Shown here: positions 51,513 to 59,725 of the stretch, piece by piece
Layout: each line of letters begins with the position of its first letter
Position numbering within the stretch: position 1 is the stretch's first letter
Source of the DNA: a virus
IMG/VR virus record: IMGVR_UViG_3300025428_000005
Location: 1 to 60,468 of that record
Reading direction: 5' to 3' (one strand)
Length of the DNA stretch: 60,468 nucleotides
Notes under the pieces: model-generated
Database searches by the model: none
The model's input: the letters and a program-made list of their open reading frames with translations, nothing else
Told to the model about the DNA's origin: nothing
Position numbers and translations under genes: made by a program

Positions 51513-51541
51513 CCCTAGGGAGTAGTTACCCTAGGGTTTTT
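51513..51541 (+). terminator. Intrinsic terminator after the tRNA-like element
   Basis: CCCTAGGG, 8-nt loop AGTAGTTA, CCCTAGGG, then TTTTT. A strong GC stem and T-run make this a clear plus-strand terminator at the end of the run from 46.4 kb. The gap 51384-51563 otherwise holds only the tRNA-like element. Confidence 0.85.
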
Positions 51542-51563
51542 ATATTAATAAATAACATATCTT

Positions 51564-51767
51564 ATGGAAAACCCAATAACACCATTACCTATTACTAAAG
51601 ATTTAGTTATAGGATTAGTTTATAGCGCAGCACATAAAAAATACATAAGTTCTACAACAGTACTTAATATAATAGAACTATGCCACGAATTTCCAGCAGA
51701 TGATAACGAGATATTAGTAGCAATTCATAAAGGTTTAATTAAAATAAAGATGTCACATGATAACTAG
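51564..51767 (+). CDS. Small hypothetical early protein
   Basis: A 67-residue mostly helical protein, first after the terminator. It overlaps the next small frame by 11 nt. Family unknown. Confidence 0.5.
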   Translation: MENPITPLPITKDLVIGLVYSAAHKKYISSTTVLNIIELCHEFPADDNEILVAIHKGLIKIKMSHDN

Positions 51768-51930
51768 AGAAGAATTAATTAAAGTAATAGAAGAAAATAA
51801 ATTAAAGCCTATTTTTAAACTTGATGGAAAGACAACCTTTTTGTATATATACTTTATTAATGGAGATTTATATGAATTAATTGGTGCATCTGATGAGTTG
51901 AGAGCATATTGTTGTATACCATTAGACTAA
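51757..51930 (+). CDS. Small hypothetical early protein
   Basis: A 57-residue frame (ATG 51757, TAA at 51930) beginning MITREELIKVIEENKLKPIF, with a helix then a small sheet and a CC pair. Overlap with the upstream gene suggests coupled translation. Confidence 0.5.
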   Translation: MITREELIKVIEENKLKPIFKLDGKTTFLYIYFINGDLYELIGASDELRAYCCIPLD

Positions 51931-51940
51931 ATTATAAACT

Positions 51941-52726
51941 ATGAAAATCAAAGACATTAAAGACCCAAAAATACAGCAGATGGCTATAGTGGAAGCAATC
52001 AAGCAACATCCAGACTCTACATTGGAGAACATAATGGATGGAGCTCTAATTAATGAAATAAACTCTTTTGACTGAAATAAGACAAGTCAAGGAATAAAAT
52101 TCTGGACTAAGTTATACAATAAAAAAATTCCAGTATACTACACAGATAAGGGATTATGGTATATAAACACAAGTGATAACCAAATAATTCAATGTAAAAC
52201 CCACTATGATACAGTATCTCTTGGTGAGCTATGTGTAAGACTTGCGACTCCAGAAGAAGTGTATAACCATTTGAAACAAAAAGATAAACCTATGGAAGAA
52301 CCAATAATATATCATGCTAATCTAAGACCAACACCACAACAAGTGGACCAAATAAGATTAAAGGATGAAAATCAGAGATTGAAAGAAGAGATTGAAGATT
52401 GGAAAAAACAAATCAAAGAACTTGAAGAAGAAATAAAATCTTTAAAAGAAAACAACAATACCACATCATGTATCAATCTAGAACAAGAATATATGTTAAA
52501 AAATAAAATCAAAGAACTTGAAGAAGAAAACGATAAGTTAAACAAACTGGTGGATGCTATTTATAATGAAACTTATAGTATTAAACCATTTAATCATGTA
52601 ATTAGCGACATTAATAATATGATTAGCAACTACCGCAACCCATCCATAGTAGGCACCACCCAAACGGTTGAGATTGATGGCAATAATTATGAAGTACAAG
52701 TAATAAAAAAAGCTAAAAAGTTATGA
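51941..52726 (+). pseudogene. Coiled-coil phage protein gene interrupted by an in-frame TGA
   Basis: The frame starts at ATG 51941 (MKIKDIKDPKIQQMA...), meets TGA at 52073-52075, and continues without other stops to 52726 in the same frame. The stop falls in NSFD-stop-NKTSQGIKFW, where related phage proteins as I recall have a Trp (FxW...G..FW). The rest holds a beta segment with PVYYTDKGLWYI and a long coiled coil. A GTG at 52259 could restart translation of the coiled-coil half. A recent Trp-to-stop change or rare read-through are both possible. Confidence 0.65.
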
Positions 52727-53232
52727 AAGAACTACTAATTAGACTAAACGCTTGTCAAGAAGCTAAAGAATGGGCTGGTGATAAATCATGGGAAGAGATT
52801 TACAACACTTGCCATAGAGGTGACTGGTTGTTGTGGATGCACTTCAGAACCAATAAAGAAGATTTAAAAATCAGAACACTTGCTAAAGGGCATTGTACCA
52901 ACACGGTTAGACACCTCATGAAGGATGAAAGAAGCTTAAAGGCTATTGATACGGCTATAGCATTTGGGGAAGGTAGGGCGACACGCGCAGAATTAGATGC
53001 TTCTTATTCTTCTTCTTTTTCTGCTGCTTATGCTGCTACTAATGCCGCTGCTTATGCTGCTGCTGCTGCTGGTGCTTATGCTGCTACTGCTTATGCTGCT
53101 GCTAATGCAAAAACTAAGAACCAAAAAGAGACAGCTGACATAGTCCGGAAATACATTCCTATTGAACTATGGAATGTTCAAAAAATGATTGATGAAGTTA
53201 AATTAGAAAAGGAGGTAAACAATGGAAATTAA
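52723..53232 (+). CDS. Ala/Tyr-repeat protein resembling Imm-5-type phage proteins
   Basis: A 169-residue protein: N-terminal EAKEWAGDKSWEEIY and a CHRGDWLLWM helix, then an Ala-rich AAYAA repeat (about 98-126), then QKETADIVRKYIP. Phage and bacterial proteins with this plan are grouped with putative immunity (Imm-5-like) proteins, though real function is unknown. The DNA repeat makes length change easy. It overlaps the coiled-coil gene by 4 nt. Confidence 0.6.
   Translation: MKELLIRLNACQEAKEWAGDKSWEEIYNTCHRGDWLLWMHFRTNKEDLKIRTLAKGHCTNTVRHLMKDERSLKAIDTAIAFGEGRATRAELDASYSSSFSAAYAATNAAAYAAAAAGAYAATAYAAANAKTKNQKETADIVRKYIPIELWNVQKMIDEVKLEKEVNNGN
53022..53108 (+). repeat. GCT-rich trinucleotide repeat
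   Basis: A run of GCT codons broken by TAT, ACT and AAT codes for the AAYAA stretch. It is much richer in G and C than its surroundings and prone to slippage in multiples of three bases. Confidence 0.7.
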
Positions 53233-53605
53233 CCCAACATACGTAAACTTTAAACAAGCAAAACTGCTTAAGGAGAAAGGATTTGATGTAAGATTAAAAA
53301 AGGTTTACAATATCCTAGGTGAATTATGGGATAGTCACTATCAATATATGGAAAACTCTAATCCTGACTGCGGAGCGGTTTGTGTTGCACCAGAGCAATG
53401 GGTTGTAGTTGAATGGTTGAGAGTAAATCACAATATTTTTATTGAAACAACAATAGCAATCCTTCATGAATATGAATCTGCTATTTATGATATTGAAAAA
53501 ATAAAAAATTACAAACTTTTGAGTGTTTCAAAAATTAATCATTTTAAAACACCTCAAGAAGCCATAGCATCAGCAATAGATTATGTATTGACTAATTTAA
53601 TTTGA
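53222..53605 (+). CDS. Conserved (pro)phage hypothetical protein
   Basis: A 127-residue protein with FKQAKLLKEKGFD near the start, APEQWVVVEWLRVNHNI (56-72) and a PQEAIASAIDYVL helix at the end. This family is common in Bacteroidota prophages. An AGGAGG Shine-Dalgarno-like sequence sits 8 nt before the ATG, unusual in this window. Function unknown. Confidence 0.65.
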   Translation: MEINPTYVNFKQAKLLKEKGFDVRLKKVYNILGELWDSHYQYMENSNPDCGAVCVAPEQWVVVEWLRVNHNIFIETTIAILHEYESAIYDIEKIKNYKLLSVSKINHFKTPQEAIASAIDYVLTNLI

Positions 53606-53611
53606 GAAAAA

Positions 53612-53881
53612 ATGAATAGAAATTGTGATGAATGCAAGTTTGAGCATACTCCAGCAAATAGCCATCCTTGTTGTGGTTGTATGGATTTTGAACATACTCA
53701 ATGGCAACCCAAAGAAACGTATCAAAATTTCATAGTTCCACCCACCTACACTAGGGAGGAAGTGTTGGAGTTGATGCATGAAGCAAGAACTGAAGGATGC
53801 AAAGAATATTGTGGTGAATACAATATTGACAACGAAACAGTGCTTGACAATTTTGACAAACTTAAAAACCAAAAGAAATGA
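53612..53881 (+). CDS. Small Cys/His zinc-knuckle protein
   Basis: An 89-residue protein with CDECKFEHTPANSHPCCGC (5-23), a zinc-knuckle motif common in phages, and a helical C-terminus. It overlaps the next gene by 4 nt. Role unknown. Confidence 0.65.
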   Translation: MNRNCDECKFEHTPANSHPCCGCMDFEHTQWQPKETYQNFIVPPTYTREEVLELMHEARTEGCKEYCGEYNIDNETVLDNFDKLKNQKK

Positions 53882-54165
53882 TTGACAAAAAAGAACGAGA
53901 AAATAAGGCATTTGGTAATTGGTTATTAGGTGTTATTATGGGTGCAGGATTCGCAACATTCTTATGGTGTATATGTTACAATCCGCATATATCTAATACT
54001 GAGACAGTAAAATCAGTTGAAGAATGGTCCAACGGTTATTATAAAGTAGAACTTAAAAACAATTTTGTCAAAATTATGACAAAGTATAGAGATTACAAAG
54101 TAGGTGACACTTTAATATTAACAAACAAACCTGTAGTACCTGCCTTTTTGCAGCAGGAGAAATAG
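53878..54165 (+). CDS. Membrane-anchored protein with small outer domain
   Basis: A 95-residue protein with one membrane segment (about 13-33) and a beta-rich part likely outside the cytoplasm. Similar small anchored proteins can block superinfection, but nothing here proves that. Confidence 0.55.
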   Translation: MIDKKERENKAFGNWLLGVIMGAGFATFLWCICYNPHISNTETVKSVEEWSNGYYKVELKNNFVKIMTKYRDYKVGDTLILTNKPVVPAFLQQEK

Positions 54166-54213
54166 GTGCAAATCGTAAATAATAGGCGCAAATAACACAA
54201 TTAAACTAAAACT

Positions 54214-54453
54214 ATGGAAATAAATGAAATTATATTAGAAGAATACTTCAGTTCATGTGCTGACGGTTGTTGCTCTGATTATGGTACAATAGTTACTGTA
54301 AATGGAGTAGAGTTAAAATCACGTGATCTATCTACAGTAGTTATCTTATGTGAAGTATTAAAAGCTTTAGGAGTTAAAGCAGATATTATAGTAAGAGATT
54401 GGGAGACTAAAGAAGTTGCATTTATAGAACAATCATATGAAAGCAGTAATTAG
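54214..54453 (+). CDS. Small hypothetical early protein
   Basis: A 79-residue acidic protein with CADGCC near 15-20 and an alpha/beta rest. Leader has the AAACTAAA motif, marking a return to the phage's usual style after the cargo genes. It overlaps the next gene by 17 nt. Confidence 0.55.
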   Translation: MEINEIILEEYFSSCADGCCSDYGTIVTVNGVELKSRDLSTVVILCEVLKALGVKADIIVRDWETKEVAFIEQSYESSN

Positions 54454-54703
54454 ATTTAACTTAGATGATTTTGATGACCAAGTGGCGCATCAAAGATGCA
54501 TGAAAGCTTTAGATATGACTTTTATGCTGTGGGAACTGGCTAATAATAGCCGTACTTCATTGTATAAAGAAGACTCAGTAGACTTTGATGAAATGCAAGA
54601 GTCTTACAGAGTAGGGTATAATGATGGTGTGGATGCAGTATATAAGAGAGTATTTGAATTACTAGAAGAACATAACATTAGTATTGATAACTTAATAATA
54701 TAA
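54437..54703 (+). CDS. Small conserved phage protein (MKAxxxFNL type)
   Basis: An 88-residue protein starting MKAVIRFNLDDFDDQVAHQR, with an MLWELANN helix. It resembles a small family common in phages that begins MKAxxxFNLP. Function unknown. Confidence 0.6.
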   Translation: MKAVIRFNLDDFDDQVAHQRCMKALDMTFMLWELANNSRTSLYKEDSVDFDEMQESYRVGYNDGVDAVYKRVFELLEEHNISIDNLII

Positions 54704-54706
54704 ACT

Positions 54707-54940
54707 ATGATTATAACATTTATTAAAGAAAATGTAGAGTTAGGAGAAGAATCTTATACACTACATATCAGAGAGATATGTACACCAGGTAGAAGAACTC
54801 TATCTAATGGAGATCCAGGATTTCCTGATGAGTACGACCAAGAAGTAATGAGTATTACACATGATGAAGGTAATGTAGAAATAGATCCTTCATCAGAGTT
54901 ATACGATAAAATCTTAACTGCATACTATGACCAGTTCTAA
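54707..54940 (+). CDS. Small acidic early protein
   Basis: A 77-residue acidic beta-rich protein. It overlaps the next gene by 14 nt. Family unknown. Confidence 0.55.
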   Translation: MIITFIKENVELGEESYTLHIREICTPGRRTLSNGDPGFPDEYDQEVMSITHDEGNVEIDPSSELYDKILTAYYDQF

Positions 54941-55340
54941 GAAAAAGAAACACTTTACTCTAAAGATAGACTTTTATGAGTATTCTTTTCTACTAGAAGC
55001 GTGTATTCCACCAAGACCTATCGCAAGAAGTATGTTTTGGATAGCATCTATAGATGAGCATTACCATCAGATGTCACCTGAAGAAAGATCTATTCTGTTT
55101 AAGTGGCTAATTACTAACCCCTTATTTGAAGATAGATTTGAAAAAGGTAATGAAGATGTAGTAGCTTGGTATAATAGATATAATCCAGATAATCAATTCA
55201 GAGTATCTACTAATTTTAGAGGTATTAGATCAGAATTTGAGGCATTCTTACATAATGGTAAATACCATAGATCTATGTCAGGACATTTAACGCCGGAGTT
55301 TATAACACATATAGAACAAATACACTATGAGAAGAGCTAA
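54927..55340 (+). CDS. Hypothetical early protein
   Basis: A 137-residue protein with LLEACIPPRPIARSMFWIASI (22-42) and a helical middle. The Pro/Arg loop between helices looks conserved and could be functional. Overlaps the next gene by 14 nt. Function unknown. Confidence 0.6.
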   Translation: MTSSKKKKHFTLKIDFYEYSFLLEACIPPRPIARSMFWIASIDEHYHQMSPEERSILFKWLITNPLFEDRFEKGNEDVVAWYNRYNPDNQFRVSTNFRGIRSEFEAFLHNGKYHRSMSGHLTPEFITHIEQIHYEKS

Positions 55341-55578
55341 AATATCCAAAATAGAAGATTATTTTGAAGGTGGGCATCCTAACATACAAACAGGTTTTGA
55401 ACGTTATGGATTTGAGAAAAACCCACCTAAAGTAGGAGAATCTTATAAGTTATACATAGATAAATTAAGCCCTTATGGCTTATTTACTACACCAGTAACA
55501 GATATAATAGATGAAACTACATTCAAAACGCGTAATAGCTTATACAAATTAGAATATGAAGAAGACATTAACAAGTAA
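55327..55578 (+). CDS. Small hypothetical early protein
   Basis: An 83-residue protein with PPKVGESYKLYIDKLS (34-49), resembling a small beta barrel. Overlaps the next gene by 23 nt. Confidence 0.55.
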   Translation: MRRAKISKIEDYFEGGHPNIQTGFERYGFEKNPPKVGESYKLYIDKLSPYGLFTTPVTDIIDETTFKTRNSLYKLEYEEDINK

Positions 55579-55783
55579 AGACAAACAAAAGATGCAAACT
55601 TTCTACGATACAAAGTACGATGAATACATTAAATTACCAATAGAAGACCTTAAAACTCGTTCAGAGAAGAAATTAAGCTCCACAGAACGTAAAGCTTTAT
55701 TTGATGCTGCACTATTTGTTAAAATGAAAGCTTACGAGAAGTATAAATTAATGAAAGAATCATTAGAAGACGATGGAAATTAA
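55556..55783 (+). CDS. Small basic helical protein upstream of the polymerase
   Basis: A 75-residue Lys/Glu-rich helical protein overlapping the polymerase start by 11 nt, so the two are probably co-translated. It might bind DNA or the polymerase; no evidence beyond position. Confidence 0.55.
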   Translation: MKKTLTSKDKQKMQTFYDTKYDEYIKLPIEDLKTRSEKKLSSTERKALFDAALFVKMKAYEKYKLMKESLEDDGN

Positions 55784-56957
55784 GTATATAGGACCTAAAG
55801 AACTATATACAAGTACACTTTACACAGAATCTACAATTGAAGAATGCTTAGAATGGTTACATACTTTGAGTATGGTATCTCTAGATACTGAAACACAAGG
55901 TTTGTTTGACCATAAAAACCACATAGTAATGCTCCAGTTGTACGATAATCTATCAGATGTAGCATTTGTCATAGATGTAAGACAACAGTCTATAATGCCT
56001 TTAAAAGAGCGTTTAGAGAGTATTATAGTATTAGGGCAAAACCTTAAATTTGACTATAAATTCTTAAAGCTGCATGGTATAGAGTTGAATTACATCTATG
56101 ACACGCTGTTAGGTGAGGCTATCTTAACTACAGGAGTAGAAGATAGAAGGCTTAACCTAAAACATCTTGTAAAGAAGTATTGTGATGTAGAACTAAGTAA
56201 GGAACAACAGACTTCCTTTGTAGGTATGAGTAATGAGCCTTTTACAGAGGCTCAAATAGTTTATGGTATAAAAGATGTCACATATTTGCATAAAATTCGT
56301 GACAAACAACTAGAAGAATTGACTAAATTAGACCTATTAAACCTTGTTAAACTAGAAATGGAGACATGTTTAGTATTAGGTGATATAGAGTATAATGGAT
56401 TTGGTTTAAATGTAGATAAATGGAAAGAATTAGCTAAAAAAGCATTGATAAATGTAAATACTTATCAATTAGAACTAGATTCATTAGCTAAATCAGAGCC
56501 TAATCTACAACAATTTATTCTAAAAAAGGTGCAAGGTAATCTATTTGAAGGTATTGAAGAAGGTTATACAAGAGAAAGAGATGTAAATATTAAATGGACT
56601 AGTGCTAAACAAACACTTAAAGTATTCAAAGAATTAGGATTACCTGTAGATAAAGCTAATGAGAAAATATTAAGTAAATTTCAGAATAATTACCCACTTG
56701 TTAAGAAGTTTATAGACTTTAAAAAACAGACTAAGTTAACAACTACTTATGGTACTAAGTTTTTAGATAATATAAATAGTGTAACAGGTAGAATACATAC
56801 TGAATTTTGGCAGATACTTAATACAGGCAGGATATCTTCAGGTAATAAAAACTCTAAAGGTGCACCTAATATGCAAAATTTGCCTGCTAATAATGATTAT
56901 AGGAACTGTTTTATACCTGCAGAAGGTAATAAGATAGTATCTTGCGATTTTTCTGGT
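55773..56957 (+). CDS. polA: DNA polymerase family A, exon 1
   Basis: First 395 residues of a 628-residue replicative polymerase. The 3'-5' exonuclease is complete: DTE (38-40), NLKFD (90-94) and YGIKD (164-168). The polymerase part starts later, with RISSGN and APNMQNLP, and breaks off inside motif A after CDFSG (Asp392 is a catalytic metal ligand). The next codon in the unspliced message is TGA. Joining to exon 2 restores DFSG-QELR. There is no 5'-nuclease domain. Confidence 0.92.
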
Positions 56958-57923
56958 TGACTAAATAAATTGGTATGATTATTGTGGAGTGTACACAAGA
57001 TCTCATACTATATAAATGAAAAAGAAATTTAACGAAGAATACATTGTTGCTGAATACTTAAAAGGTAGACATACTGTAGATATTGCAAATGAATTAGGAA
57101 CTTATAATACATCTATTAGAAGAGTGCTGCTAAGAAATAATATTACGCTTAGAACTTCCTATGATTACTGGAAGCAAAGAGAAAATTCTTTTAAAGATTA
57201 TACTGATAAAACAGTACAATATTGGTTAGGGTTACTTGCTGCAGATGGTAATTTGTCAAAGTCTAGTAATAGAGTTGTATTAGAGCTTCAAGAAAAAGAT
57301 GCTTATCTAGTTAAAAAATTTGCAAAATTCACTAACTCTAAAGTAAAACAAGTGTATAGTAAAGCTTTTGATTGTTATGAGTGTAGATGCTCCTTTAAGG
57401 ATAAAGATATACATACCACTTTGTCAGGTTACGGAGTAGTTCCTATGAAAAGTAAAATTTTAGAAATGAAAATTCCTATAACATTTGACTTTATAAGAGG
57501 AGTTATTGATGGTGATGGTTCTGTAGGATCACAGCCTAACAATAGAGTTAAAGTTACAATAGCAACAGCTTCTACTATATTCAAACAACAAATAGTAAAC
57601 TTTTTAGAAGACAATAATATACATTGTACAGTATACTCTAATAAATCACTACATATTATAGGTGTTTATTCACAAGATGCTATACTAAAGTTGTACCATC
57701 ATTTATATAATGGATCTTCTCTATATCTTAAACGTAAGAAAGAGAAATATGGCCCTCTTTTAAAGAAATTTAAAAAGATGCAACATCCTCAAATTCAGGG
57801 AACTTGATCGAGAATCCTGAGCCAAGACTAGAAATAGTAAGGTGCAGAGACTAGACGGGGATGGTCTAAGTAGGTAATAACCTATATGATTAAGGTATAG
57901 TCCAACTAGAACAAAACTAGTTG
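56958..57923 (+). mobile_element. Group I intron in the DNA polymerase gene
   Basis: A 966-nt insertion between GGT (Gly395) and CAG (Gln396). Exon 1 ends in T and the intron ends in G, as group I introns require. The 3' part has the conserved R and S elements: GTGCAGAGACTAGACGG near 57840-57857 and AAGGTATAGTCC near 57892-57903, which form P7. A GGTATGA/TCATACT stem is near the 5' end. An endonuclease gene fills the middle. The P1 guide pairing could not be placed by eye. Confidence 0.9.
57016..57807 (+). CDS. LAGLIDADG homing endonuclease with N-terminal HTH
   Basis: A 263-residue intron-encoded protein. Residues 8-45 look like a helix-turn-helix (AEYLKGRHTVDIANELG then SIRRVLLRNN). Two LAGLIDADG helices follow: WLGLLAADGN (70-79) and IRGVIDGDGS (160-169), each with a catalytic acidic residue, so it can act as a monomer. 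It should cut intron-free polymerase genes at motif A and spread the intron. The gene ends within the intron before the catalytic core. Confidence 0.9.
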   Translation: MKKKFNEEYIVAEYLKGRHTVDIANELGTYNTSIRRVLLRNNITLRTSYDYWKQRENSFKDYTDKTVQYWLGLLAADGNLSKSSNRVVLELQEKDAYLVKKFAKFTNSKVKQVYSKAFDCYECRCSFKDKDIHTTLSGYGVVPMKSKILEMKIPITFDFIRGVIDGDGSVGSQPNNRVKVTIATASTIFKQQIVNFLEDNNIHCTVYSNKSLHIIGVYSQDAILKLYHHLYNGSSLYLKRKKEKYGPLLKKFKKMQHPQIQGT

Positions 57924-58625
57924 CAGGAATTAAGAATCGCAGCATTTGTATCAAAAGAACCATTTTGGATAGATGCATTCATTAACAAAAGAGATTTGCA
58001 TGAAGAAGTGGCATCTATGGTGTTTGGAGTTGACATAAGTGAAGTAAGATCTAAACCTGATTTTCTACGTGGTAAATCATACCGAGATGTAGCTAAAACA
58101 GTTAATTTTTCTTTATTATATGGTAGCTCTAAATTCAAACTAGCAGATACCTTAAGTATATCTGTAGAAGAAGCAGATTCTATCATGAAAAAATACTTTG
58201 TTAACTTACCAAAAATAAATGAATACCTTACAACAGCATCTACTGTAGGATTAAGAGATCTTCAAATACGTACTTGTAAACCTTTTAGAATGATTAGATT
58301 CTTTAAAGACCCGCAAGGAGATAAAAAAGCTATAGGTACTATAGAAAGAGCTTCTAAGAATACAGTAATTCAAGGTACAGGCGCTCAAATGACTAAACTA
58401 GCAATGTGTTATATACGAAGGTATATTAAACAGCATAACCTACAAGATAAAGTAAAAATAGTTATGACTGTACATGATCAAGTAGATTGTGAAGTAGCTG
58501 CGGATTATGCAGAAGAATGGTCTAAAATACAACAAGGTATAATGCAACAAGCAGGTCAAGTTATAGTAGGTAATGTATTACCTATTACATCTGACATAAC
58601 AATTGGTGATTATTGGCAAAAATAA
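57924..58625 (+). CDS. polA: DNA polymerase family A, exon 2
   Basis: Last 233 residues, starting QELRIAAF, the rest of motif A. Motif B is R449-x3-K453-x3-F457-x3-Y461-G. The Phe at the fourth position (like E. coli Phe762) predicts discrimination against dideoxynucleotides. Motif C is VHDQVD with catalytic Asp580. The frame can also be read from a TTG at 57921, which is intron sequence. Confidence 0.92.
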   Translation, partial: QELRIAAFVSKEPFWIDAFINKRDLHEEVASMVFGVDISEVRSKPDFLRGKSYRDVAKTVNFSLLYGSSKFKLADTLSISVEEADSIMKKYFVNLPKINEYLTTASTVGLRDLQIRTCKPFRMIRFFKDPQGDKKAIGTIERASKNTVIQGTGAQMTKLAMCYIRRYIKQHNLQDKVKIVMTVHDQVDCEVAADYAEEWSKIQQGIMQQAGQVIVGNVLPITSDITIGDYWQK

Positions 58626-58630
58626 AACAT

Positions 58631-58909
58631 ATGGATCAAGATTTTGAAGATACATTAGGTAGAGCTATAAAGAAAGGAGATATCTTAGTAGTAGCATGTG
58701 GGAATAGTTTAGATGTAGTAGTATTTATATGTTTAAGAGGTAGGAATATGGTTAACTATAACTTAAGATGGTATTCTATTAATCAGAATAAATCACCTAG
58801 TAAAAAGACTTATCTATCTCATCATCTGCATAAACTATTAATAGTATCACCTGATACTTTAAATGAAGAAAAACGTAAAGAGTATGAATATATAAAACAA
58901 TATTTATGA
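58631..58909 (+). CDS. Small paralogous protein 1
   Basis: A 92-residue protein. The open frame begins at a TTG (58613) overlapping the polymerase, but ATG 58631 is more likely. GDILVVACGN resembles the GDLIAY and GNLFIK segments in the next genes. The family is likely a small beta barrel; role unknown. Confidence 0.55.
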   Translation: MDQDFEDTLGRAIKKGDILVVACGNSLDVVVFICLRGRNMVNYNLRWYSINQNKSPSKKTYLSHHLHKLLIVSPDTLNEEKRKEYEYIKQYL

Positions 58910-59166
58910 AACTAGACATGTTTAATAGAGAAATACACGTAGGAAATTTGTTTATCAAATCTTCAGCGTATAGTGCAGAACCTGGTATATACATAGGTAA
59001 TAATTGTTGGTATAACCTAAAGTTTGGATCTGTAAGAGCTAATGGTATACCTAGGAAATACGCACTTAATAACGTAGGTACTAGTAGATTAATTAAAATA
59101 GATAAATCTATGTTAACAGGTGATTATCTTAAAAAATATGAGCAATGGATAAAAATGGTCAAATAG
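58906..59166 (+). CDS. Small paralogous protein 2
   Basis: An 86-residue protein starting MKLDMFNREIHVGNLFIKSS, then YIGNNCWYNLKFG. It overlaps both neighbours (4 and 22 nt). Member of the tandem family; function unknown. Confidence 0.55.
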   Translation: MKLDMFNREIHVGNLFIKSSAYSAEPGIYIGNNCWYNLKFGSVRANGIPRKYALNNVGTSRLIKIDKSMLTGDYLKKYEQWIKMVK

Positions 59167-59426
59167 ATGTGTATGGTACACCTATTATGCCTGGAGATCT
59201 TATAGCATATGCTAATGGAACAGATCTTAAATTTTCTATAGTAGTGAAGCATACTAATTGCGGAATGACTGTACAGAACTTTTACACTAGTGTAGGTTTA
59301 AGCTTAAGTAATATTAAAAGATTTTCTACAGATTTAATACGTCTAGACGTAAATAAACTTTCGTCAATTTATAAAATGTTTTACAATAATACATTAACAT
59401 TTCTTAAAAAAGAAGGTAAGTTATGA
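59145..59426 (+). CDS. Small paralogous protein 3
   Basis: A 93-residue protein with IDVYGTPIMPGDLIAYANG (7-25), the best example of the family's first segment. It overlaps the next, broken member by 4 nt. Confidence 0.55.
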   Translation: MDKNGQIDVYGTPIMPGDLIAYANGTDLKFSIVVKHTNCGMTVQNFYTSVGLSLSNIKRFSTDLIRLDVNKLSSIYKMFYNNTLTFLKKEGKL

Positions 59427-59725
59427 ATAATATACAAATTAAAGATTACTTTGAATAAGTATGTCAACCTGGAGATTTGATCGCTGTATGTAAAAAAACT
59501 TATCTAATTGCTGGTATATTACACAGTCAAACAAAGAGCGGTAAGCCTAGATTCTATAGTTTAAGTAATTATAGTAAAGAAAGGTTACATGGTCCAATAA
59601 ATGAGTATCTTAAAACATCTTCTAATGAAGAGTTTGTAAGGTTAAGTGAATTCAACTTTCCGTTAGACATTCAACATGTTGTAATAGACAGTCGTAATTT
59701 TTTAAAATCTAAACAATTATTATGA
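59423..59725 (+). pseudogene. Small paralogous protein 4, broken by in-frame TAA
   Basis: ATG 59423 (MNNIQIKDYFE) is followed by TAA at 59456-59458, and the same frame then continues VCQPGDLIAVCKKTYLIAGIL to the TAA/TGA region at 59725. QPGDLIA aligns with PGDLIAY of copy 3, so the stop breaks what was one gene. Restart downstream would remove the first segment. Confidence 0.6.

Noticed and set aside
54064-54083. TTTGTCA-N6-TGACAAA as a fourth operator
   Set aside because: Half-sites point the other way, spacing differs, and it lies inside a coding region.
56941-57923. Intein in the DNA polymerase
   Set aside because: The insertion begins with a stop codon and ends with a group I RNA core, so it is removed from RNA, not protein.
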